Shown piece after piece: positions 9,038 through 18,966 of a DNA stretch of 64,000 nucleotides. The stretch is taken from the NCBI GenBank assembly GCA_030278955.1, contig JAOANR010000015.1:19377073-19441072 (forward strand). The letters run 5' to 3'. The stretch's first letter is position 1. Every line of letters begins with the position of its first letter. Position numbers and translations under genes: made by a program. The DNA comes from Hygrophila difformis (Eukaryota > Streptophyta > Magnoliopsida > Lamiales > Acanthaceae). The notes beneath the pieces are model-generated. The model searched no databases and was not told the origin of the DNA. It saw only the letters and a program-made list of their open reading frames with translations.

Positions 9038-9485
9038 CGGAGACCCATTATCGATATTGAGTTGTATGCTATTTGGCGAGGGCTGTGCTTGTCGGAGGCA
9101 TGTGGGGCGTGCAGAGTGACACTGTATTCGGACTCTCTTGTGGCGATCAGGTTGGTGCGTGAGGAAGGCAATGTGTTTCATCATCTATGGCCCTTGATTG
9201 ATCTCATTCGGCGAGTCCAGGTCAACTTTGATAGATGCAGAATACAACATGTGTGTAAAGAAGGGAACCAAGCGGCTGACTACTTGGCTCGCAAAGCGGT
9301 TGTTGGATGAGCAGTTCTTTACGACATGGGCATTTCCACCGGATGGTCTTGGAGCAATCCTGCAGCGAGATTCTGAGGGTGTGCGATACCCTAGGCGGTG
9401 ACTTGTAGGGTGTCGTTTTGATATTTGATGTAATTTTTCCTTTTCGTTTTCTTTAGCTCGCCTTTTGGCTCTTACCAAAAAAAAA
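9038..9485 (+). mobile_element. 3' fragment of a second LINE (RNase H, 3' UTR, poly(A))
   Basis: The translation from 9038 to 9310 is a near-complete LINE RNase H domain: ELYAIWRGL, LYSDSLVAIRLV and the terminal NQAADYLARKAV, containing the E, D and D metal-binding positions. A 3' untranslated part and a 9-A tail (9477-9485) follow. It lies between two adjoining codons of the outer LINE, so it is a separate insertion. I could not find a convincing target-site duplication, which is unusual for target-primed insertion. Confidence 0.7.
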
Positions 9486-9553
9486 TATAAATCGGTGGTG
9501 CAGAATGGAGTGAGTGGAGGTGGGATAGAATTGGGGCATGTTTTGGAGGATGT

Positions 9554-10397
9554 TGTTGGTCCCAGTTAACTATCTTGAACTATGAGCTTGTCGTTGGCTT
9601 GCTGTTAAAACTACGCGTAAACAAAGTATATGTGTGTGTGCAGAGTGATAAGCGGAAAAACGTAAAGTAAGAACACAAGATTTGGTAACCCAGTTCGATC
9701 CAAACGGATCTACGTCTGGGGGATTCCTATCCAGGTTCTATCACTAACACTCAAAAGATCCTAAACCTAACAAGACTTGAAAACAACCAAAAGACAGACT
9801 CTGTTACCGAGACGACAATTCCGATAGAACAATCGTAGTCTGGACTCCCCCACAACTCCGATTGCTGGACAGCCCGTCCAATCTGATTTCTTGATTGCCA
9901 AATCCTTCAGATCTCAGAACTTTGGTGTAGCAGACACGCCGGAATGATCCTTCAGATCTTTCAGAGGTTCCTCGCAAGGCACAACCTCCTAAACTTGATT
10001 AAGGAAGGTTTTCTCCAATTCGGCGATGCCAATTGAAGCAGGTGAAGCACAATCTCAATGATTGATTACAGATGTGTAATTGTTGAAGAACAAATCATCA
10101 AGACTCTAAATTCTCTCAAAAAGAACTCTATGAAATCTTGGAGAGAAAACAAACTATCTTGAAGAGTATAAAATCTCACACAATGAAAAATGCAACTCAA
10201 CTAACTGAACAGTCGATCTACAGACTTGATATATATATATATATATATGAAAGCGTAAAACAATGACTGATCAAAAACAACTAAGCGGGCGAGATCAAAA
10301 ACTGCCAAAGCGCAGTTACCGAGAAGCGGTTACAACAAAGTCAGAACTGCTTTCAGGACAGTAGCATCTGCACAAGAGTTTTGTTAAGACAACAACA
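9554..10397 (-). repeat. 3' LTR of the copia element
   Basis: 844 bp, beginning tgttggtcccag and ending gacaacaaca. It contains an (AT)n tract at about 10228-10248 that gives a TATA-like region on the minus strand. Confidence 0.9.
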
Positions 10398-10411
10398 ATC
10401 TCCCCCACTCT
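10398..10411 (-). promoter_or_regulatory. Polypurine tract of the copia element
   Basis: The minus strand reads AGAGTGGGGGAGAT directly against the 3' LTR and would prime plus-strand DNA synthesis. The same gggggagat core recurs at 10833-10841. Multiple polypurine tracts are a known feature of Sireviruses. Confidence 0.85.
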
Positions 10412-10977
10412 TATGGAGATGATAATTCCATCACCTAAAGGTGTTGAAACTATCTAGGTCCAAAGAGTACAAGAGATCAAGTAAACAGTGTAAACCAAAA
10501 CAAAACATGATCACTAAGCAGGATGTCACAGAATAGTCTAAACTCATCAGAAACAACATCCATCAGAACATTCAGAAAAGATCATTAGTGCAGATAGTAA
10601 AAGATAATCCAAGTTACCTAACTATTACAGACCCGCATAAATAAAAAGATATCCAAAAGTTCAGAATCCATAAAAACAGAAAATATCATCCATATCAGAG
10701 TCATTCAAGCAAAAACATTCATCAAAACAAGTTCATCAAATAGTAAGAGTTTTTCAGGGATAGTTACCAAGCAGTCAGAACTGCTTAAAAATACCAGAAC
10801 CAATTCAGTCATCCACCAACCAACACCATATTATCTCCCCCATGATGGATTATCACTCCTCATCATCAGGATCCACATCACCAGCCTGCACGTTAGAAGT
10901 ATCAAAAGAGTATGGAAGAGAAGAAATAATTTTCATATTCTCCCTTTTGATCAACATAGCCTCCTGACTCCATGCGG
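10412..10977 (-). other. 3' noncoding part of the copia element
   Basis: Between the env-like ORF and the 3' LTR, this AT-rich stretch has no coding signal. It holds the second polypurine motif at 10833-10841. Confidence 0.7.
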
Positions 10978-12428
10978 TTAAGCGCTCATTCTGACGAAGT
11001 AGTCGACTCTTAAAAGGTTCACCAATACAGGGCCGGACAGGGGAGCATGCTTGAAATCATTGTCCATGGACAAGAGGGTCGGTGGAGGGTTATAATTCTT
11101 CAAAGCAACCATTTTGCGATCTTTGATTTTGACTCCAATAGAAAGAAGGAACTCCGTAATCAATGCCGGATAGGGAAGTTTAGCACCAATCTTAATACGA
11201 CCATTGGAGTACCTTAACATTTCTTTCAAAAGAAAATAGCCAAAATTCATTAGTCCCATATGACGATGTATGCAAAGAAGAAGTTTACCCATATTGGTAC
11301 TAATTTGGGACTGATTCTTCGTTGGAAGAACATTGGAGCTGCAAAATTGGTATAGACAGTAGTACTTCAAAGTGAGGCTGACAACACTGAACTTGCTTCG
11401 TCCAAACTCCTTGACCTTCTCGTTGGAAATTTCAAAAGCCACAGTGTGAATATCCTCAGGCATAAGTTCCAAACCATCACTAAGATCGTCGTTCTGAGGT
11501 AGCTTTAACAACGCACATAGAACAGATGGGGTCAGATCATGAAATTTGCCACGTATGTAAATCTTACCAAACCAGGCTGAGTTAGGGTTGAGAATTTCAG
11601 GATGGAAGTTGGCATAAAACTCCCGAACATGTGAGGGCGAGTATTGGGTAAGGCCTTGAGCCCAGTGCAAAAGATGCCTCTCATCAAGGTAGTCCGAGAA
11701 ACCAAGAGTGGTGTAATGCGCGTGTTTGAACACTTCCTCCGGTTTGAAATCTCTCTCCTTGAGCACTTCGTGAGAAAAATTGCGCATATCCTCTGTAAAA
11801 TACTTCTTACTAAAGGCTTTCTCAACATCCAACACAATTGGGGCTTTTCGAGGTTTCTTTGTCGCTGAAGCCACTGGAGTTGGTTGAACAGTAGGTTGAG
11901 GTGTAGGAGCCTTTCTCTTTCGTGAAGACCTCCGCGGTGGTTGAGAAGTTTGCGAAGCTGCTCTGCGTCTGCGTCCCTGGTGCGACTCAACAATATCGTC
12001 CATCTCTTCTTGAGTGAGGTCGTGGATGCCATGGTGTGCGTACGGCGACAACGGTGGGTCGCCGTGCTCCGCATTCAGTTCCTGGACTATCTCGTCCACG
12101 ACCGCCATATTTACTATGGGTTGAGGAGGTGGAGGTTCGACAGTTATAGACTCGGTGGGAGTTACGGTTGTGGGTGGATGAACATGAACAACTCCATCGG
12201 CGGAAAGAACAAACGTAGGAGGAGGATTGGAACTGGAAGCGTTAGGGTTTGAGGAATTTTGGGGAAAAGGGTTCCCGGTTGCGCAGTTTTTAAGATTTCC
12301 GCAACCATGTGTTGAATAGCTTCAGGGTTAAGGCGAATGGGTTGCGAAGACAGAGTTGGAGCAGTTGGCATAGGAGTATTTGAGTCAGTGGTGGAGGTGG
12401 AATCATCGAGGTCAGTGATGATCGCCAT
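10978..12428 (-). pseudogene. Sirevirus env-like ORF (broken by a frameshift)
   Basis: The main frame, 10978-12108, has 376 residues. A short Ser/Thr/Pro-rich N-terminal frame starts at 12428, and a frameshift at about 12255-12270 separates the two. The N-terminal part is basic (a GRRRRAAS block and SSRKRKAP, nuclear-signal-like). The C-terminal part matches the domain annotated as 'putative plant transposon protein', with conserved blocks FYANFHP, SAWFGKIYIRGKFHDLTP and ALLKLP. This gene follows pol in Sireviruses and is called env-like from its position. I see no clear signal peptide or fusion-type membrane segment, and its function is unknown. Confidence 0.75.
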
Positions 12429-12772
12429 TTTTGGGCGTTTTTAGTTGAAGAAAAACTTGCACGAACAGAGAATAAAAACGAAGAGGAGAGAAAAGATTAA
12501 CTGAAAGGCGTATGAAAAATAAGGAAAGAAACGACCTTTAATGGAGGAGTAGCTTGGCCGGAAATCGAAGAGGCGGAGGGCAGTTTTCGTAAAACGTGGG
12601 CGACGTGACCAGTCTGCAGCAATTGTAGAGCCGACGTGACGTCAACCAGGCTCCCGCGCGTGATGATGGTAATCCGGATAAGTCTTTCTCCATTTTTGGG
12701 CCTGTTTCTTTTTGGGCCTGCAAAGGTAAAATTTTATACATTGCAAAATATTAGGCCCAATTACTTAAATGT

Positions 12773-15700
12773 TTAATTGTGATAGAAGAGGCCCAAAGTA
12801 GTCCTTAAGCCTTCAATCTTTTCTCCATCTAATGCCTTTGTTAGTATGTCTGCTCGTTGCTCCAGTGTCCCAATATGCTCTAACCTGCAAATTTCATCCT
12901 CCACAAGATCTCGTATAAAATGATATTGAATATCTATATGCTTACTCCTACTATGCAAAACAGGATTTTTAGATATGTTAATAGCACTAGTATTATCGCA
13001 GAAAACTTAAAAATTATCCTTATGAATACCGTAGTCTTGAAGTAGTTGCTTCATCCAAAGAAGTTGGGAGCAGCAACATGTGGCAGCAATGTTTTCTGCC
13101 TCGGCTGTGGATAAGCCTACGATATTTTGTTTCCTCGAATACCAGCTAACAAGATTGTTTCCCAAGTAGAAGCAGCCTCCAGTTGTAGATTTTCTGTCGT
13201 CACAACTACCAGCCCAGTCTGAGTCTGTGAACCCAATTAAATCAAGTGTAGATTGTTTGGAAAACCAAATCCCCATATGTAAAGATCCCTTTATCTATCT
13301 CATAATCCTTCGTACTGCTTTCATATGTGACTCTTTAGGATCTGATTGAAATCGAGCACATACTCCCACACTATAAGAAATGTCGGGTCTAGAAGCAGTA
13401 AGATAAAGTAGACTTCCAATAATGCTTCTATAGACTTTTTGATCCACTGGCTTCCCAGCTTCATCCTTAGTCAGCTTCTCCTGTTGTCCTAAGGGCGTCC
13501 TGATCACCTTGCAACTATCCATGTCAAATTTCTTTAACATATTCCTAGCATACTTTTCCTGACTTAGAAATATACCATCAGCTTCTTGCGTAACCTGAAG
13601 TCCTAAGAAGTAGTGCAGCTCACCCATCATAGACATTTCAAACTCTGATTTCATCGAATTAACAAATTCATCTCTGAATTTTGCTGATGTCGAACCAAAA
13701 ATTATGTCATCGACATATACCTGAGCAACAGTTAAGTGGTCGTCCTGACGCTTGACAAACAACGTCTTATCAGCGTTTCCTCTCTTAAATCCACTAGCAA
13801 CAAGGTACTTTGATAATCTTTCATACCATGCTCGAGGTGCCTGCTTTAGTCCATATAGAGCACCTTTGACACGATAGACATGATTTGGATGCACCGGATC
13901 TTCAAATCCACTAGGTTGGGCAACATAAATTTCTTCTTTGATCTTCCCATTTAGGAAGGCTGTCTTTATGTCCATCTGGTACAGCTTAATATTCAAAGAA
14001 CAAGCAATAGCTAAAAGAATCCTTACAGCCTCCATGCGTGCAACAGGTGCGAACGTCTCTCCGTAGTCGAGTCCCTCAATTTGAGTATACCCTTGTGCAA
14101 CTAGTCTTGCTTTGTTTCTGACTATATTGCCTTTCTCATCAGTTTTGTTTCTGTACACCCATTTAGTACCGATCACGTTGACATTTGGAGGTGGTTCTGT
14201 CAGCTCCCAAACATCATTTCTTTCAAATTGAAGTAGTTCGTCTTGCATGGCAGCGATCCAGTATTCATCCTTCAAAGCTTCGACTGTGTTCTTAGGCTCT
14301 ATCTTTGACACAAAGCAATTGAAACCAGCTAGTTCCTTGAAATCTATAGCTTTATGTCTAGTCTGCCTCTGTGCTGTAGGATCACCAATGATATCATCAG
14401 TAGAATGATGCTTAAGAACCCTTGGTCCTTTTCTATTGCTTTGAACTTCTTCTACAGGCTGATCCTCAGATTCCGGTTCCACAGTAGTCTCAACTTCAGC
14501 TTGACTATCTGGTTCAGTATCTTGTTGTTCAGGAATGACCTGTTCATTCTCAAGAATAGGTTCATGATTTTGTTGGAGTAGATGATCATCATCATCAGTC
14601 CTGTTATCTATAAGATCAAAATCCTCAAAAACAACATTAGTACTTTCAATCACCTTCTTAGCATTTAGGAGATACACACGATAAGCTTTTGGAGTATTTG
14701 AATAACCAATGAAATAACTATCATCAGATCTAGAATCAAACTTCTTTAAATTTTCTCTATCTCTAAGAACATGACATTTACAACCAAATATGTGAAAATA
14801 CTTTACCGTAGGCGTGTTACCTTTCCACAACTGATAAGGAGTAGTATTTGTATGTGGTCGCAGCAACACACGGTTTGCAATATGATTGGCTATATTAACA
14901 GCTTCAGCCCAAAACATCTTACTCATCGAACTTGCATGTAGTAAGGATCTTGCCATCTCTTGTAGAGTTCTATTCTTTCGTTCAGCCACTCCGTTTTGTT
15001 GAGGAGTGTTAGGGGCAGAATACTCATGTGCAATCCCATGATCATCACAGAAACGGTCGAACGATTGATTTTCGAACTCCTTACCATGATCAGTTCGAAT
15101 TCGAGTAATCTTCCTTTGCTTTTCATTCATCAAACGCAAACTCAATGCCTCAAAATATTCAAATGATTCATCTTTTGACCTAAGAAAGTAAACCCAAGTA
15201 AAGCGAGAATAGTCATCTACACAAACTAGAATGTACCTTTTACCATTTAGACTTTCGACATTGGTAGGTCCCATAAGGTCCATGTGAATTAAGTCAAGGC
15301 AATCCTTTGTGGTAATCTGATCAACCAGTTTGTGCATTGAACGAGTCTGCTTTCCTTTGGCACAATCTCTGCAAATGGTTTGGTCGTTTCGGGGTAGCTT
15401 CGGCAATCCTCGAACTGCACTTGAGTTGCTTAGCTTGTGCAAAGATCTGTAATTTAGGTGTCCGAGACGTTTGTGCCACAAGTTTGTCTGATCAATATTG
15501 GTAAGCAAGGCTTGTGAGGTGTCGTCAGTTAAGATATAATAATTATTCTTCGAACGACCTCCCTTCATTATGCTTTCATCTTGGTCATCAAAAACTTTAC
15601 ATGAGTGTTTGGTAAACAAGACCTGTAAATCTTCATCACAAAGTTGAGTAATAGAGATAAGATTAGTTGTTAGTCGTTTAACATAGTAAACTCGTGAAAG

Positions 15701-16675
15701 TTTAGAGAGTATTCCATCCTTTACTTTACCAAAACCAGCTATTTTGCTTCGTTTACCATCTCCAAAAATGACATCTCCACAATCCTTTTGAATGTAATTT
15801 GCTAAGAGGTCTTTCCTTCCAGTCATGCGACGAGAGCATCCGGAATCAAAATACCATTGATCGTTTCTCTGATGTGCCTGTAACGAAAGAACATCAAAGC
15901 ATACAGAATTCTTATTTTTATTTTTAGGTATCCATACCTTTTGCATTCTGAATTTCTTTCGAAGTTCCTGATCAGGCCAAACGACTGGTCTTCCATTCAT
16001 AAGATCCCTCAAAATTCGCATACATGTATCAGCTGTGTGTCCAGGTAGGTTGCAATAAAGACAATCCCGTTTTCGTCTGGACGAACAATCTTCTTCAGCA
16101 TAAGATTCTTCATGAGTTGAGGGTAAAAATCCTCCACTTGTGAACTTTGTTTTGCTTGGTGTAGATTGCTTTGTATACCCTAACCCTGTTTGATCACCAA
16201 CACGTTTTCCCATAGAAAGAACTTCATCAAGTTTATTTTTACCTTTAGATACCTTTTGAAGCTCATTGTTCTTGGCTTTGAGATCATCAAGCTTTTTCTC
16301 CATTTCAAGAATTTTGCCTTTAAGAGTGTTGTTTTCCTTTTGCATGACTTCATTCTTCTCAACCTCAAGGTCATATGCAATACCAACGTCTGTTAGTTGT
16401 CCCAACAATTTTTTGTTCTCCAGAACAGCAACTTCAAAGTCCTCTTTGGGTTCATTGTAGTCAGCAAGTAGTTGATCATACTCGTCATCACTTTCACCTG
16501 AATCAGAATCACAATTGTTAGGGGAAAAACATATGGACTTGACAATACCTTCAATTGTAGGGCTTGCAACTCTTGAGGGGAAGGCAACGACTTCATCATC
16601 TAGTTTTTGTTCATCAGTAGTTCCTTCAAGGTCATCATCACTTAAAGTTGCTTGGAATACCTTCTTCTCTCTCAA
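12773..16675 (-). pseudogene. Copia Pol: protease, integrase, RT, RNase H (two stops)
   Basis: A single frame runs from 16675 to 12773, interrupted by stop codons at about 13292-13294 and 13004-13006. The N-terminal part has a coiled coil (about residues 95-150) and a zinc knuckle CLYCNLPGHTADTC, then the protease motif FDSGCSRRM. The integrase has its HHCC finger (HKRLGHLNY and CRDCAKGK) and D-D-E residues in HMDLMGP, RTDHGKEF and AERKNRT. The RT ends with the YVDDIIFG loop, and RNase H carries TDSDWAGS and STAEAE. Both stops lie in the RNase H region, after RT. The frame is otherwise well preserved, consistent with fairly recent inactivation. 12429-12772 is a noncoding spacer before the env-like ORF. 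Confidence 0.88.
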
Positions 16676-16714
16676 TTCTCTTCTCTTGGTAGTAGCACAT
16701 TCAGTTTGAATGTG

Positions 16715-17676
16715 TCATTTACATCCACATACATAGCATATCACTGATCCAAATTTATCAGGTTTGCCATACTCCTTCTTTGAATTGAATCGATCACCCT
16801 TACTGTTATCCTTCTTTTTGAAGTCTTTACGTGGTAGTCTGTCCGTCGTCGGAACATCATTGGAACTTCGACCTTGACGTTTGTTGAACTGTTTGGCTCT
16901 TCTTTCTTGCAAAATCTTAGCTACTTTTCTGGTAATGTAGGATACATCATCTTCAGAAGAATTACCAGAATCTTCTTCTACGTTGAGTGCAATATTCCTT
17001 ATTGACTCTTCTTCTAGGTGGTTCATTTCATAGGTTTGAAGAGTCCCCACAAGACCATCCAAAGTGATAGTATTCAGTTTATCAGTTCTTCCAGTGTTGC
17101 AACCTTCGGTGCATACTTCTTGGTAAGAGTCCTTAGCATTTTCCGAACGAGTTTCTGATTATCATACACCAAACCTAAAGAATAGCCTTGATTTACGATG
17201 TCCTTAAACCTTCCATAGTAAACAGAGATCGACTCGTCTTTCTTCATCTTCAAATTTTCGAACATTGTCTCAACTCGCTGTAGCTTAGTCGCTAGAACGT
17301 CTTCTGAACCCTCATACATCACCTCTAGAGTCCTCCATGCATCATGAGCCAGTGTGTGATTTGTAACAAGTTGGAATTGTGTTTCGTCCATGGCGCTAAA
17401 AATTGCATTTAGAGCTGTATAATTTCCTTTCTTGGCGTCTTTTTCTGCTTGAGTGTATTCAGCCTTGGTTGCTGGTCGACTTCCAGGAGGATCTGTAGAT
17501 CCTTCAGTTGTAGCTCGTGGTCGAGTCGGTGGTTGCCAGGCTGTCTCGAATGCATCCCAGACTTCATCTCCGAGTGCCATCAAATGGATTTTCATTCGAG
17601 TTCGCCAGTATCGATAATTTGTGCCATCAAATAACGGTGGCCTAGAAACAGATGCACCTTCTCTGCTCATTTTCAA
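16715..17676 (-). pseudogene. Copia Gag (frameshift, then stop in the zinc knuckle)
   Basis: The first part (17074-17676, 200 residues) begins SRPPLFDGTNYRYWRTRM and contains the UBN2-type gag domain. The frame shifts at about 17075-17095 and continues as 16715-17062, which carries a basic linker and the start of a CX2CX4HX4C zinc knuckle (CYVCGCK). A stop codon at 16715-16717 falls inside that knuckle, and the rest of the knuckle and pol follow in the same frame. Sirevirus Gag is usually longer than other copia Gags, in keeping with this layout. Two lesions make this copy unable to produce Gag-Pol. Confidence 0.82.
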
Positions 17677-17714
17677 GATTTCACAAAATCGTCTCTAGTT
17701 CGTCAGAGTCTGCC

Positions 17715-17726
17715 GCTCTGATACCA
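17715..17726 (-). promoter_or_regulatory. Primer-binding site (tRNA-Met) of the copia element
   Basis: On the minus strand this reads TGGTATCAGAGC, complementary to the 3' end of methionyl tRNA. It sits two bases inside the 5' LTR. Confidence 0.9.
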
Positions 17727-17728
17727 AG

Positions 17729-18399
17729 TGTTGGTCCCAGTTAACTATCTTGAACTATGAGCTTGTCGTTGGCTTGCTGTTAAAACTACGCGTAAACAAA
17801 GAATATGTGTGTGTGCAGAGTGATAAGCGGAAAAACGTAAAGTAAGAACACAAGATTTTGTAACCCAGTTCGATCCAAACGGATCTACGTCTGGGGGATT
17901 CCAATCCAGGTTCTATCACTAACACTCAAAAGATCCTAAACCTAACAAGACTTGAAAACAACCAAAAGACAGACTCTGTTACCGAGACGACAATTCCGGT
18001 AAAACAATCGTAGTCTGGACTCCCCCACAACTCCGATTGCTGGACAGCCCGTCCAACCTGATTTATTGATTGCCAAATCCTTCAGATCTCAAACCTTGGT
18101 GTAGCAAACACGCCGGAATGATCCTTCAGATCTTTCAGAGGTTCCTCGCAAGGCACAACCTCCTAAACTTGATTAAGGAAGGTTTTCTCCAATTCGGCGA
18201 TGCCAATTGAAGCAGGTGAAGCACAATCTCAATGATTGATTACAGATGTGTAATTGTTGTAGAACAAATCATCAAGACTCTAAATTCTCTCAAAAAGAAC
18301 TCTATGAAATCTTGGAGAGAAAACAAACTATCTTGAAGAGTATAAAATCTCACACAATGAAAAATACAACTCAACTAACTGAACAGTCGATCTACAGAC

Positions 18400-18434
<35 letters not shown>

Positions 18435-18579
18435 GTGTAAAACAATGACCGATCAAAAACAACTAAGCGGGCGAGATCAAAAACTGCCAAAGCGCAGTTA
18501 CCGAGAAGCGGTTACAACAAAGTCAGAACTGCTTTCAGGACAGTAGCATCTGCACAAGAGTTTTGTTAAGACAACAACA
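17729..18579 (-). repeat. 5' LTR of the copia element
   Basis: 851 bp and nearly identical to 9554-10397. The length difference is largely a longer (AT)n run at about 18402-18430. The sense promoter would lie near this run. Confidence 0.9.
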
Positions 18580-18609
18580 GATGTCAAGCATAAATCATTG
18601 AAATTTAAT

Positions 18610-18956
18610 GGAAAAAAACATAATTGGTCCCATAAATTTCTCAAATTCGATTTCAGTCCCATATTAATTTCATTAAGACAATCAGCCCACTATTTATCCT
18701 AATTTTTGCATAATCCATCCCAAACCCCTTTAATGACGTTTTTTTGCTGATGTGGCGCATGATTATGCTGATGTGGCAGCATGATTAGTGTGCATAATCC
18801 TGTGCCACGTCAGCAAAAAAGCATCATTAAAGGGGTTTGGGATGGATTATGCAAAAATTAGCATAAATAATTGACTGATTGTGTTAATCAAATTAATATG
18901 GGTCTGAAATTGAAATTTGGAAAATTTATGGGAGCAATGGGGTTCTTTTTCCGATC
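18610..18956. mobile_element. Foldback MITE, Mutator-type
   Basis: A 347-bp element made almost entirely of two arms in inverted orientation. The left arm from 18610 and the reverse complement of the right arm share ggaaaaa, cccataaattt, cagtcccatattaatt-like and gcataatccatcccaaac blocks. A 10-bp direct repeat gaaatttaat flanks it (18600-18609 and 18957-18966). TSD length and long arms suggest the Mutator superfamily. There is no coding capacity. It interrupts the LINE frame. Confidence 0.8.
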
Positions 18957-18966
18957 GAAATTTAAT

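Larger units (their letters stand above)
9554..18579 (-). mobile_element. Ty1/copia retrotransposon, Sirevirus type with env-like ORF
   Basis: A 9026-bp element with both LTRs (9554-10397 and 17729-18579) and a 5-bp target-site duplication gatgt (9549-9553 and 18580-18584). The primer-binding site for methionyl tRNA (17715-17726) and the polypurine tract (10398-10411) fix the minus orientation. Gene order is gag, protease-integrase-RT-RNase H, then an env-like ORF before the 3' LTR. That order, plus a second upstream copy of the polypurine motif, marks the Sirevirus group. By eye the LTRs differ at about 15 positions in 840 plus an (AT)n length change, suggesting a moderately recent insertion. 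Nonsense and frameshift mutations inactivate it. Confidence 0.92.

Noticed and set aside
9198..9478. Other-strand frames in the LINE fragment
   Set aside because: Shadows of the RNase H frame and 3' UTR.
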